Below are positions 32,711-41,539 of a stretch of DNA of 64,000 nt, piece by piece (within the stretch, counting starts at the first letter, position 1; the number at the start of each line of letters is the position of its first letter). Origin of the DNA: Microbacterium suaedae (GTDB taxonomy: Bacteria > Actinomycetota > Actinomycetes > Actinomycetales > Microbacteriaceae); assembly GCF_003254645.1 (NCBI RefSeq), contig NZ_PNFD01000001.1, positions 558,001 through 622,000 on the forward strand. The letters are read 5' to 3'. The notes under the pieces are model-generated. The model was not told where the DNA came from. It saw only the letters and a program-made list of their open reading frames with translations, and did no database searches. Position numbers and translations under genes: made by a program.

Positions 32711-34507
32711 ATGAAGATCACGCGCACCTGCGCCCTCAGCGCTCTCCTCATCGCGACGCTCGCCGTCCCTGCGCTCCCCGCCGTCGCGTCCACCCCGCAG
32801 CCCGGCGACCCGGGGGCGCCGGTCGAGATCTCCCCCGTCACCACGACGCGCAACACCGATGAGGTCGTCACGCGCGAGGCGTTCTCGGCGGACGGCGCCG
32901 AGGGCTGGTCGGCTTCCGGCTGGCAGTTCCTCACTCGGGAGGAGTGGACCGCCGACGTCGACGAGATGCGCACCCGCTTCGGCCGCGCGGACGACACGAT
33001 CGCCGTCGCCGACCCGCAGCAGTTCGGCGGATCCTTCGACGCGACGCTCGAAAGCGCGCCCGTCGACGTGGCGGGCCTCGGATCCGTGCGCCTGAGCTTC
33101 GACAGTCATTACCGCGGATCCGCGGAGCAGGCCGGGACCGTGTCGGTCCGCTTCGACGACGGCGACACGACGGAGATCCTGCGCCTCGACAGCGAGAGCG
33201 TGACCGACGGCTACGACGCGCGGCAGATGAACGGCGCGCAGGACGTCACGGTCGACGTGCCCGAGGGCGCCTCCGAGGCCGTGTTCACGTGGAACCTCGC
33301 GGGCGACGCATCGTCGCGCTACTGGGCCATCGACTCGGTCGCCGTGCACGAGGTTCTCGCGGACGCCGAGGGCGAGCCGACGCAGGCCTGGGTGATGAGC
33401 GACATCCAGGGCCACCCGCACGACTGGCAGCACGCTCTCGGCGACTACAGCGAGATCGCGCCCGATGCCGACGCGATGGCGATCGTCGGAGACGTCGTCA
33501 ACTCGGGCGCTGCGGCCGAGTGGGACGAGATCTTCGACGTCATGGACGCGACGGAAGAGATCCGCCCGCGTCAGACGATCGCGACGATCGGCAATCACGA
33601 GCGCTACGCGCCCGGCGGCTTCGACGCGAATCGCGACCGCTTCCTCGCGTTCGCCGAGCGAGACAGCGTCTGGGACGAGTACGTCGTCGAAGGCCCCGCC
33701 GGGGATCTGCCCGTGATCGCGCTCGGGCAGGAATTCGCCGGGCCCTCCGACGTGGCGATGTCGGAGGAGCAGGTGCGATTCCTGGAGGAGCGCCTCGCGC
33801 ACTGGACGGAGCAGGGATCGCAGGTTCTCGTTCTCACGCACTTTCCGCTCGGTGACACGGTGTCGGCCTCGTGGATCCCCCACTACGCAAACCACCACCA
33901 GATGAACGACCGGCTCACGAGCATCCTCGGCAACTACCCGAACGCGGTCGTGATGTCGGGCCACACCCACTACCCGGCTGAGCTCGGCGACTGGGCCGTC
34001 CAGCGTCGCACGGCAGGCGGCCACCCCGACGGCTTCTGGGCCGTCAACACGCTCGCAATGCACGTCGAGTGGGACGCCCGCGGCGAAAGCACCTCGAACA
34101 TCACCGAGGTCGTCACGCGCGACATCAATCAGGGACTCACGGTCGACGCTTACGGCGATCGCCTCGTCGTCACGGCGCACGACTTCGCGAGCGATGAGCA
34201 GCTGCGGCAGGTGACGATCCCGAACCCGCTCGTCGAGAGCGAGACCGACGAGGTCATCGCCGGCACGCCCGAGATCGTCTCGGAGCACCGCCTCGGCATC
34301 AAGCCGGGGGCCTGGCTCGCCGTCGACGAGGGCGCATGGCCGGAGGGCACCACGTTCTCCTACCGATGGCTCGCCGACGGCCGCGCGATCGATGGCGCGA
34401 CCGGCCCGCGCTTCCACCTCACGGGCGCGTACAAGGGCGCCGACATCACGGTCGAGGTCACGGGCGCTGGCGTCGCTGCGGAGTCGGATCCCGTCCGCAT
34501 CGACTGA
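32711..34507 (+). CDS. Secreted metallophosphoesterase
   Basis: 598-aa exported phosphoesterase. A signal peptide (about 1-26, ending VAS) is followed by a beta-sandwich-like region (about 60-220). The calcineurin-type domain then has MSDIQGHPHDW, VGDVVNSG, IGNHERY, THFPLG and SGHTHY, so all metal-ligand motifs are present. The C-terminus (about 520-598) is an Ig-like module with YRWLADGRAI. There is no LPxTG signal or C-terminal helix, so the protein is probably released or loosely attached. It lies next to the phosphonate island and may free phosphate from organic esters. RBS AGGAAG precedes the ATG. Confidence 0.9.
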   Translation: MKITRTCALSALLIATLAVPALPAVASTPQPGDPGAPVEISPVTTTRNTDEVVTREAFSADGAEGWSASGWQFLTREEWTADVDEMRTRFGRADDTIAVADPQQFGGSFDATLESAPVDVAGLGSVRLSFDSHYRGSAEQAGTVSVRFDDGDTTEILRLDSESVTDGYDARQMNGAQDVTVDVPEGASEAVFTWNLAGDASSRYWAIDSVAVHEVLADAEGEPTQAWVMSDIQGHPHDWQHALGDYSEIAPDADAMAIVGDVVNSGAAAEWDEIFDVMDATEEIRPRQTIATIGNHERYAPGGFDANRDRFLAFAERDSVWDEYVVEGPAGDLPVIALGQEFAGPSDVAMSEEQVRFLEERLAHWTEQGSQVLVLTHFPLGDTVSASWIPHYANHHQMNDRLTSILGNYPNAVVMSGHTHYPAELGDWAVQRRTAGGHPDGFWAVNTLAMHVEWDARGESTSNITEVVTRDINQGLTVDAYGDRLVVTAHDFASDEQLRQVTIPNPLVESETDEVIAGTPEIVSEHRLGIKPGAWLAVDEGAWPEGTTFSYRWLADGRAIDGATGPRFHLTGAYKGADITVEVTGAGVAAESDPVRID

Positions 34508-34516
34508 GGCCAGGAG

Positions 34517-34554
34517 CGGAAGCGCCCGTCGCAGGCATGCGACGGGCGTTTCCG
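34517..34554. terminator. Bidirectional terminator hairpin
   Basis: A 17-bp stem with one G-U pair (CGGAAGCGCCCGTCGCA and its partner) and a 4-nt loop GGCA. It lies between two convergent genes, 10 nt after one stop and 3 nt from the other. Confidence 0.85.
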
Positions 34555-34556
34555 TC

Positions 34557-35165
34557 TCAGCGCCGCCCGAACAGGCCCTTGCGCCGGCGCTTCAGCTGCT
34601 TCTGCATGTGGATGACGCCGAGCCACCGACCGAACTTGAACCCGACGCGGCCCATGCGCCCGACCTCTTCGAAGCCGTGCTTGCGATGCAGGGCGACGGA
34701 TCCTTCGGCGCCCTTGTCGCTGATGACCGCGACGATCTGCCGCAGACCGAACTCCTCGCTCGCCTCGACGAGGGCGCCGAGCAGCGCGTCGCCGAGTCCC
34801 TTGCCCGTCGCGCCGGGGCCGAGATAGATCGAGTTCTCGGCCGTGTAGCGATACGACGACTTGCCCGACCAGGGCGAGACGAGCGCATAGCCGAGAACCT
34901 GCCCCGACGGCGACTCGGCGACGAGGAACGGCAGTCCGAGCTTGCGGAGATGCTCGAACTTCTCGACCCACTGCCGGTGCGTCCAGCGCTTCTCGTCGAA
35001 AGTCACGACCGAGTTGGTCACGTAGTAGTTGTAGATCTCCCGGATGTCGGGGATGTCGCGCTCCTCGGCGGCGCGGATCTCGTACGCGAACGGCTGCTCA
35101 GGCGCGGGGCGCCTGCGCAGGTGCCGCGGAAGGCGGCGGCGCTTCTGGTATTCCTCGGGAAGCAT
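34557..35165 (-). CDS. GNAT acetyltransferase, phosphinothricin-acetyltransferase type
   Basis: 202-aa acetyl-CoA-dependent acetyltransferase. It has IREIYNYYVTNSVVTFDEK, typical of the Pat/Bar group, and the acetyl-CoA loop LGPGATGKGLGDALL. The N-terminus carries an unusual basic stretch (QKRRRLPRHLRRRPAP) and the C-terminus ends in another (KRRRKGLFGRR). The Pat-like group acetylates phosphinothricin or methionine derivatives; the true substrate here is unknown. The ATG at 35165 lies 4 nt after the ung stop, so the gene is the last of a leftward run. Confidence 0.82.
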   Translation of the reverse strand: MLPEEYQKRRRLPRHLRRRPAPEQPFAYEIRAAEERDIPDIREIYNYYVTNSVVTFDEKRWTHRQWVEKFEHLRKLGLPFLVAESPSGQVLGYALVSPWSGKSSYRYTAENSIYLGPGATGKGLGDALLGALVEASEEFGLRQIVAVISDKGAEGSVALHRKHGFEEVGRMGRVGFKFGRWLGVIHMQKQLKRRRKGLFGRR

Positions 35166-35169
35166 GCGC

Positions 35170-35853
35170 TCACACCACCTGCCAGTCGACGGGATCCGCT
35201 CCCTGCTGCGCGAGCAGATCGTTCGCGCGCGAGAACGGGCGGGATCCGAAGAAGCCCCGGCTCGCCGAGAGCGGCGACGGGTGCGGCGACTCGATGCGCG
35301 GGGTGTCGCCGAGCAGGGGCACGAGGCTGCGCGCCTGCGCGCCCCAAAGGATCGCGACGAGCGGGCCTCCGCGCGCGACGAGAGCCCGGATGGCGTGCTC
35401 CGTGACGCCCTCCCACCCCCAGCCATGATGCGAGGCCGGCTGGCCCGGCGACACGGTGAGCACGCGGTTGAGGAGCATGACGCCCTGATCCGCCCAGCTC
35501 GACAGATCGCCGTGCGGCGCCGGATCGATTCCGAGATCGGCCTGCAGCTCCCGGTAGATGTTGCCCAGGCTGCGCGGCAACGGGCGCACATCGCGGCTCG
35601 TGGCGAACGACAGCCCGATCGGATGGCCCGGCGTGGGGTACGGATCCTGTCCGACGATGAGGACCTTCACCTCGTCGAGCGGACGCTCGAAGGCGCGCAG
35701 AACCCGCGGCCCCTCCGGCAGATAGGGAAGACCCTCGGCGCGCAGGCGTTCGCCGAGCCGCGCGATGTCGTCGGAGACGGGCGCGAGCGCGCGCGCCCAC
35801 CCGGCGTCGATGAGGCCCGCCTCTGCGAGCTCAGGAAGGGAACGGCCCGGCAT
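35170..35853 (-). CDS. ung: Uracil-DNA glycosylase, family 1
   Basis: Removes uracil from DNA to start base-excision repair. The catalytic water-activating motif is GQDPYP (Asp70) and the Leu-loop motif is [10 protein letters not shown] (His191). Length is 227 aa, as expected. The ATG at 35853 overlaps the stop of the upstream phosphoribosyltransferase (ATGA), so the two are translationally coupled. Confidence 0.96.
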   Translation of the reverse strand: MPGRSLPELAEAGLIDAGWARALAPVSDDIARLGERLRAEGLPYLPEGPRVLRAFERPLDEVKVLIVGQDPYPTPGHPIGLSFATSRDVRPLPRSLGNIYRELQADLGIDPAPHGDLSSWADQGVMLLNRVLTVSPGQPASHHGWGWEGVTEHAIRALVARGGPLVAILWGAQARSLVPLLGDTPRIESPHPSPLSASRGFFGSRPFSRANDLLAQQGADPVDWQVV

Positions 35854-36362
35854 CACGCGCTGGGGGCGAGGCCGGCGTCTTCCTCGACGACGGAGCCGGC
35901 CGCCGACCACGGGAAGTCGATCCAGAGCCCCGTGTCCTTCCAGGCGAAGTCGGGCTGGATGATGGTGGAGGGCTTCGTGTAGATCGTGACAGATCGCACG
36001 TCGGCGCCCTTCTCGCTCAGCATCTCGACCGCCATCTTCAGTGTGCGACCCGAGTCGGCGACATCGTCGACGAGCAGCACCCGCCGCCCGTCGAGGTAGT
36101 TCATGTCGAGCTCGGGCGGCAGCACCTCGGGGGCGTCGAGCACGGTGCCGATCCCCGTGTAGAACTCCATGTTGATCGCGCCGCAGTTCTTCGCGCCGAG
36201 CCCGTAGGCGATCGCGCCGGCCGGCAGCAGCCCGCCGCGGGCGATCGCGACGACGACCTCGGGCTCGAATCCGGCCGCGACGATCTCTCGCGCGAGGTCG
36301 CGGGTCGCACGGCCGAAGCCGTCCCAGGTGAGCGTCTCGCGCTCGATGTGTTCGTCTGACAT
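35853..36362 (-). CDS. Purine-type phosphoribosyltransferase
   Basis: 169-aa PRTase fold protein. The PRPP-binding motif is [27 protein letters not shown] forms the PPi loop, and the C-terminal WIDFPWS resembles xanthine/guanine PRTases (Gpt-like). It probably salvages a purine base into its nucleotide. The preferred base is not certain. It is the first of three overlapping or nearly overlapping genes with ung and the acetyltransferase. Confidence 0.87.
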   Translation of the reverse strand: MSDEHIERETLTWDGFGRATRDLAREIVAAGFEPEVVVAIARGGLLPAGAIAYGLGAKNCGAINMEFYTGIGTVLDAPEVLPPELDMNYLDGRRVLLVDDVADSGRTLKMAVEMLSEKGADVRSVTIYTKPSTIIQPDFAWKDTGLWIDFPWSAAGSVVEEDAGLAPSA

Positions 36363-36386
36363 CGGGGTCCTTCTGTGGGAGGGGGA

Positions 36387-37157
36387 TCAGCTGCGCGGCG
36401 CGAGCGGGCCGCGGTGCACGAGATGCTGCGCCGCCTGGGCGACAGGTCGCATCGTCACGAGATCCAGGTTCACATGTCCGGGTGCGCTGAGGCTGTATAC
36501 GATGACGTCGGCGACGTCGTCCGCCGTGAGCGGAGCATCGACCCCTTCGTAGACGGCATCGGCCGCGGCGGCGTCGCCGAGGCGCACGAGGGAGAACTCC
36601 TCGGTGCGCACCATGCCGGGCGCGATCTCGATGACGCGGATGGGCTCGCCGACAAGTTCGTGGCGCAGAGCCTGCGGCACCATCGACTCCGCCGCCTTCG
36701 CGGCGTTGTAGCCGGCACCGCCCGGATAGGCGGTCTGCGCAGCCGTCGAGGTGAGGAAGAGGGTGTCGACGTGCGTGCTCTCGGCGCGGGAGGTGCGCCG
36801 CAGCTGTGGCAGGAGCGCCTTCACGAGCCGCTGCGCCGACAGGGCGTTCATCTCGTACATGCGCAGCCAGTCGTCGCTGTCGCCGTCTTCGACCCGGTCC
36901 ACTCCCCGCGCGCCACCCGCGACGTGCACGAGAGCGTGGAGAGGCGCGGATCCCGTGAAGGCGGCGAGCGCGTCGACGTCGGCCGCAACCGTGAGATCCG
37001 CCGCGAAGACCTCGCATCCGGTCTCGAACGCGAGCTCCTCGAGCCGATCGGCCCGCCGCGCAACGCCGACGACTTCCCAGCCGCGCTCGCGCAGCGCGAC
37101 GACGCTGGCCCGCCCGATGCCCGAACTCGCCCCCGTGACCACAGCGCGTCTCGTCAT
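36387..37157 (-). CDS. Short-chain dehydrogenase/reductase
   Basis: 256-aa classical SDR. The cofactor motif is TGASSGIG near residue 8, an ADLT motif follows, N of MNALSAQR is in the catalytic tetrad, and YNAAKAA provides Tyr and Lys. The variant GG-ARG-V replaces the usual NNAG stretch (VHVAGGARG). The substrate is unknown. The ATG at 37157 is chosen; the open frame upstream lacks an RBS. It lies 24 nt upstream of the phosphoribosyltransferase. Confidence 0.87.
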   Translation of the reverse strand: MTRRAVVTGASSGIGRASVVALRERGWEVVGVARRADRLEELAFETGCEVFAADLTVAADVDALAAFTGSAPLHALVHVAGGARGVDRVEDGDSDDWLRMYEMNALSAQRLVKALLPQLRRTSRAESTHVDTLFLTSTAAQTAYPGGAGYNAAKAAESMVPQALRHELVGEPIRVIEIAPGMVRTEEFSLVRLGDAAAADAVYEGVDAPLTADDVADVIVYSLSAPGHVNLDLVTMRPVAQAAQHLVHRGPLAPRS

Positions 37158-37278
37158 GCGTCCAGAGTACTGCGCCGATGTGACGCAGGGTTTCCCGATG
37201 CTTGGCGCGCCGGTCCGGGCATCGTACTGTCGAGTTATTCCCAGCCGACGCGCTGCCCACGACCCATCAGGGGGAATC

Positions 37279-38580
37279 ATGACCGAGACGTCCGATTGGC
37301 GCTTCGAGACCCAGCAGATCCACGCGGGCGCGCAGCCCGACCCGACGACGGGTGCGCGGGCGACGCCGCTCTACCAGACCACGGCCTACGTGTTCCGAGA
37401 CGCCGAGCACGCGGCGAACCTCTTCTCGCTCGCCGAGCCCGGCAACATCTACACCCGCATCATGAACCCGACGCAGGACGTCGCCGAGCAGCGCATCGCG
37501 GCGCTCGAGGGCGGCACCGGTGCGCTGCTCGTCGCGAGCGGGCAGGCGGCCGAGACCTTCGCCGTGCTCAACATCGCCGAGGCGGGCGATCACATCGTCT
37601 CGTCGAGCTCGATCTACGGCGGCACGTTCAACCTCTTCAAGTACACGCTCGCGAAGCTCGGCATCGAGACGACGTTCGTCGAGAACCAGGACGACCCCGA
37701 CGAGTGGCGCCGCGCGATCCGCCCGAACACGAAGCTGTTCTTCGCCGAGACCGTCGGCAACCCGCAGGCGAACGTCCTCGACATTCGGACCATCGCCGAC
37801 ATCGCGCACGAGAACGGCCTGCCGCTGATCGCCGACAACACGATCGCGACGCCGTACCTCATCCGCCCGTTCGAGCACGGCGCCGACATCGTCGTGCACT
37901 CGGCGACGAAGTTCCTCTCCGGCCACGGCACCGTCGTGGCAGGCGTCATCGTCGACGGCGGCTCCTTCCCGTGGTCCGAGCACGCCGATCGCTTCCCCGG
38001 TCTGACCGAGCCCGATCCCTCGTATCACGGCGTCAGCTACACGGGCGTCCTGGGCGACGCCGTCGCGTTCATCACGAAGGCGCGTGTGCAGCTGCTGCGC
38101 GACCTCGGATCTGCCGTCGCCCCGAACAACGCGTGGCAGCTCATCCAGGGCATCGAGACGCTGTCGCTTCGCATCGAGCGCCACGTCCAGAACGCGCAGG
38201 CGATCGCCGAGTGGCTCGAGCAGCACTCCGATGTGGCGTCTGTCAACTACTCGGGCCTCCCGTCGTCGCCGTGGCACGAGCGGGCGACCCAGTACGCGCC
38301 GAAGGGCGTCGGCGCCGTGCTGTCGTTCGAGCTCAAGGGCGGCGTCGACGCGGGCCGGACCTTCGTGAACTCGCTCGAGCTGTTCAGCCACCTGGCGAAC
38401 ATCGGCGATGTGCGCTCGCTCGTGATCCACCCCGCTTCGACGACCCACTCGCAGCTCACCCCCGAAGAGCAGCTCGCGGCGGGCGTCACGCCCGGTCTCG
38501 TGCGCCTGTCGGTTGGGCTCGAGAACGTCGACGACCTCACGGCGGATCTCGACCAGGCCTTCGCCGCCGCACTCGGCTGA
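37279..38580 (+). CDS. metY: O-acetylhomoserine sulfhydrylase
   Basis: PLP enzyme (433 aa) that makes homocysteine from O-acetylhomoserine and sulfide. The N-terminus THQIHAG-like (TQQIHAGAQPDPTTGARATP) and YTRIMNPTQDVAEQRIAALE are diagnostic. PLP-binding Lys211 is in HSATKFLSGHG. GGGGGA precedes the ATG at 37279. metX, which makes its substrate, follows on the same strand 111 nt downstream. A long palindrome lies between them. I saw no SAM riboswitch in the 121 nt upstream. Confidence 0.94.
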   Translation: MTETSDWRFETQQIHAGAQPDPTTGARATPLYQTTAYVFRDAEHAANLFSLAEPGNIYTRIMNPTQDVAEQRIAALEGGTGALLVASGQAAETFAVLNIAEAGDHIVSSSSIYGGTFNLFKYTLAKLGIETTFVENQDDPDEWRRAIRPNTKLFFAETVGNPQANVLDIRTIADIAHENGLPLIADNTIATPYLIRPFEHGADIVVHSATKFLSGHGTVVAGVIVDGGSFPWSEHADRFPGLTEPDPSYHGVSYTGVLGDAVAFITKARVQLLRDLGSAVAPNNAWQLIQGIETLSLRIERHVQNAQAIAEWLEQHSDVASVNYSGLPSSPWHERATQYAPKGVGAVLSFELKGGVDAGRTFVNSLELFSHLANIGDVRSLVIHPASTTHSQLTPEEQLAAGVTPGLVRLSVGLENVDDLTADLDQAFAAALG

Positions 38581-38595
38581 GGCTCGCCCCTCCCG

Positions 38596-38664
38596 CCAAC
38601 CCTTCATTTCTGGCACATCCCTGCACGGCAGACCGTGCGGGATGTGCCAGAAATGAAGGGTTGG
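38596..38664. repeat. Near-perfect 32-bp palindrome between metY and metX
   Basis: Perfect 26-bp arms (38596-38621 and 38639-38664, beginning CCAACCCTTCATTTCTGG), then a single-base bulge, 6 more pairs and the loop CAGA. It starts 15 nt after the metY stop and ends 27 nt before the metX ATG. No T-run follows. In RNA this would be a very stable hairpin that could cut metX expression relative to metY or mark an RNA processing site. Confidence 0.9.
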
Positions 38665-38691
38665 TGCGTAAGCGGGCAGAATAGGGAGTCT

Positions 38692-39897
38692 ATGGACTGG
38701 CAGATCTCCGAGGACACGGTGCCGTCGGCCCCTGTGACGGAGGCCGACGCGCGCTCGATGGCGGGGCGGCCGCCGGCGTCCGGCGCGTGGCAGGACGGCG
38801 ACCCCGCCGGACACCGCCTGTTCGCCTGGCTGGGCCCCTTCACGACCGAGCGCGGCGCCACCCTCCCCCACATGCGCCTCGCGTACGAGACGTGGGGCGA
38901 GCTGAACGCCGACGGGTCGAACGCGGTGCTCGTGCTGCACGCCTTCACGGGCGACAGCCACGTGCGCGGCGAGGCGGGTCCGGGCCACCCGACCGCGGGT
39001 TGGTGGGAGGGCATCGTCGGCCCGGGGTGCCCCGTCGACACCGACGAGCTGTTCGTTGTCGCGCCGAACATGCTGGGCGGCTGTCAGGGATCCACGGGGC
39101 CCGCGAGCATCCACCCCGACGGCGACCAGTGGGCGTCGCGCTTCCCGTACCTCACGGTGCGCGACCAGGTCGACGCACAGCGCCTGCTCGCCGACCACCT
39201 TGGCATCGACCGCTGGCACGCCGTGATCGGCGGATCCATGGGGGGCATGCACGCGCTCGAATGGGGCGTCACGCATCCGGGCCGCGTCTCGCGGCTCGCC
39301 GTCATCGCCGCGCCCCCGGCGAACACCGCCGACCAGATCGCGCTCAACTCGACGCAGATCGAGGCGATCGAGATCGATCCGGGCTTCGCGGGCGGCGAAT
39401 ACTACGAGGCCGGCCCCGGTGAGGGACCGCACCGCGGGCTCGCGCTCGCGCGTCGCATGGCGATGCTCAACTACCGCGGCATCATCGAGCTCAACAAGCG
39501 CTTCCAGCGCTCGTGGCAGTCGGATGTGAGCCCGCTCGGTCACGGCGGGCGCTTCGCCGTCGAGTCTTACCTCGACTTCCACGGCAACAAGTTCACCCGG
39601 CGCTTCGACGCGAACACCTACATTCGGCTCGTCGAGGCGATGGACTCACACGATGTGGGGCGCGACCGCGGCGGCATCGAGGACGCGCTTCGCCGCGTGA
39701 CCGCCCGCAGCCTCGTGGTGGGCATCGACACCGACCGGCTGTTCCCCGTCGAGGGCCAGCACCGGATCGCGAAGGGCATCGGCTCGACGATCCACGGCGA
39801 CGAGGCCATCGTCATCACGAGCGACTTCGGCCACGATGGCTTCCTCATCGAGGCCGACGTGCTCGGCTACCACCTGCGCACACTGCTGTCGGAATAG
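38692..39897 (+). CDS. metX: Homoserine O-acetyltransferase
   Basis: Acetylates homoserine as the first committed step to methionine. Alpha/beta hydrolase fold, 401 aa. Nucleophile Ser182 is in IGGSMGGM; LVLHAFTGDSHVRG and PNMLGGCQGSTGP are typical. The C-terminal FGHDGFLIE carries the catalytic His, and GIDTDRLFP the Asp. AGGGAG precedes the ATG at 38692. A longer frame that includes the palindrome is not used. Confidence 0.95.
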   Translation: MDWQISEDTVPSAPVTEADARSMAGRPPASGAWQDGDPAGHRLFAWLGPFTTERGATLPHMRLAYETWGELNADGSNAVLVLHAFTGDSHVRGEAGPGHPTAGWWEGIVGPGCPVDTDELFVVAPNMLGGCQGSTGPASIHPDGDQWASRFPYLTVRDQVDAQRLLADHLGIDRWHAVIGGSMGGMHALEWGVTHPGRVSRLAVIAAPPANTADQIALNSTQIEAIEIDPGFAGGEYYEAGPGEGPHRGLALARRMAMLNYRGIIELNKRFQRSWQSDVSPLGHGGRFAVESYLDFHGNKFTRRFDANTYIRLVEAMDSHDVGRDRGGIEDALRRVTARSLVVGIDTDRLFPVEGQHRIAKGIGSTIHGDEAIVITSDFGHDGFLIEADVLGYHLRTLLSE

Positions 39898-39914
39898 CGG
39901 GACGGGATCGCGCG

Positions 39915-41135
39915 CTATGCGGCGAGCGCCACGCGGCGCCGTTCGGCCGCGAAAGCGATGCCCGCGATGACGAGCCCCGCCGTCGCGAGGACCGCGGCGA
40001 GCCACGCGGGGGCGACGTACCCGAGTCCCGCCGCGATCACGACGCCGCCCAGCGCGGCGCCAACGCTGTTGCCGATGTTGAGCGCCGAGTGGTTGAGGGC
40101 GGCGCCTATCGCCTGGTGGTCGCCGGCGACGTCGAGCAGGCGCAGCTGGATCGCGGGCGTGACGGCCTGCCCGGCGACGCCGAAGACGAACAGCGAGGGC
40201 ATGAGAGCGAGCGACCAGCTGGACATGACACCGACGACAAGAGAGGCCGCGGCCATCGCGCCCAGGCCGGCCACGAGCGTCCGAGGCACGCTGATGTCGG
40301 CCAGCCGACCGCCGAGGATGTTGCCGACGACCATGCCGAGGCCGAGCGCGACGAGGGCGACGGGCACGGCCCACTCCGGGGCGCCGGCGGCCTCCGTCAC
40401 GAGTGTCGAGACGTAGCTGTAGACGGCGAAGAACGCCCCGAAACCGATCGCGCCGATCGCGATCGTCGTCCAGACCTGCGGGATCCGGAACACCCCGAGC
40501 TCGCGCGCGAACGATCGGCTCGGATCCCCGGGCCGCGCGGGGATGAACACGGCGCACATGACGAGCGCGAGCGTGAACACGAGGGCGACGACGACGTAGG
40601 CCGCGCGCCAGCCGAGGTGCTGCCCGAGGAAGGTGCCGCCCGGCACGCCGACGAGATTCGCGACCGTGAGCCCCGTCATGACCATCGCGACGCCCCAGCC
40701 GCGCCGGCTCGGGCCCAGCAGCTCGCCCGCGACGATCGCCGCCATGCCGAAGAAGGCGCCGTGCGGCAACCCCGCGAGGAAGCGCGCGAGAACGACGAAC
40801 TCGAACGTGGGCGCGGCGACCGTGAGGATCCCACCGACGAGCAGCGCCGCGACGAGTGCGATCATGACGCGGTTCCGAGGGAAACGCGAGACGATCGCCG
40901 CGATCGTCGGAGCGCCGACGACGACGCCCAGCGCGTAGACGCTGATGAGGATCCCGGCGCGCGCGACCGCGTCTTCGGGGCTCGCCTCGTGCACTGCGGG
41001 CAGCAGATCGCCCGCGATGGCGGGCAGCAGCCCCATCGAGACGAACTCGGTCATGCCGATGCCGAATGCGCCGATGGCCATGGAGAGGAGCGCCATCTTC
41101 GCCGCACCCCTCGACTCAGAAGTCGAGGAAGTCAC
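39915..41135 (-). CDS. MFS transporter, AraJ/sugar-efflux-like
   Basis: 406-aa permease with twelve predicted transmembrane segments. The start FGIGMTEFVSMGLLPAIAGDL is typical of the DHA1 AraJ-like subgroup, and LADISVPRT-type loop and GVPGGTFLGQ are seen in the middle. Likely a proton-driven exporter of sugars or drugs; substrate unknown. It is convergent with metX, with 17 nt between the stops. Confidence 0.88.
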   Translation of the reverse strand: MTSSTSESRGAAKMALLSMAIGAFGIGMTEFVSMGLLPAIAGDLLPAVHEASPEDAVARAGILISVYALGVVVGAPTIAAIVSRFPRNRVMIALVAALLVGGILTVAAPTFEFVVLARFLAGLPHGAFFGMAAIVAGELLGPSRRGWGVAMVMTGLTVANLVGVPGGTFLGQHLGWRAAYVVVALVFTLALVMCAVFIPARPGDPSRSFARELGVFRIPQVWTTIAIGAIGFGAFFAVYSYVSTLVTEAAGAPEWAVPVALVALGLGMVVGNILGGRLADISVPRTLVAGLGAMAAASLVVGVMSSWSLALMPSLFVFGVAGQAVTPAIQLRLLDVAGDHQAIGAALNHSALNIGNSVGAALGGVVIAAGLGYVAPAWLAAVLATAGLVIAGIAFAAERRRVALAA

Positions 41136-41233
41136 CCCGAGAGTCTACGGGCTCGCGGATCCGCGATCGTTCAGAGGTGCGCGGCGGTCGTTTCGGCACG
41201 TCAGAATGACCATCCGGCACCGGCGAGCGGGCC

Positions 41234-41539
41234 CTACTCCCCGATCGCCTGTTCCAGGCGGTCGAGCTTGCCGTCGATCTCGCCTTCGTATCCCGGGCGG
41301 ATATCGGCCTTCAGCACGAGCGAGATGCGGGATCCGTACGGCTCGACGGCCTCGGTCGCCCGCTTCACGACGTCCATGACGGTGTCCCAGTCGGGGCCTT
41401 CGATCTCGGTGAACATCGACGAGGTACGGTTCGGCAGACCCGACTCGCGCACGACCTTCACGGCGGCGGCGACGGCATCGTGCACGGATCCGTCCTCGCG
41501 CCCCGTTCCGGACGGGGCGACGGAGAAGGCGACGAGCAT
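41234..41539 (-). CDS. Thiamine-binding / MTH1187-family small protein
   Basis: 101-aa protein of the DUF77 family, ferredoxin-like proteins that bind thiamine or a related pyrimidine. Recognised by FSVAPSGTG at the start, VRESGLPNRTSSMFTEIEG and the VKRATEAVE helix. It starts with ATG at 41539, overlapping the stop of the upstream gene (ATGA). No thiamine gene is nearby, so the role is open. Confidence 0.85.
   Translation of the reverse strand: MLVAFSVAPSGTGREDGSVHDAVAAAVKVVRESGLPNRTSSMFTEIEGPDWDTVMDVVKRATEAVEPYGSRISLVLKADIRPGYEGEIDGKLDRLEQAIGE

Noticed and set aside
37158..37278. SAM riboswitch before metY
   Set aside because: The 121-nt leader shows no recognisable SAM-I/II or SAM-IV core and no terminator hairpin.
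39894..39918. Terminator between metX and the MFS gene
   Set aside because: Only a 6-bp stem (ATAGCG/CGCTAT) with a 13-nt loop; too weak to call.
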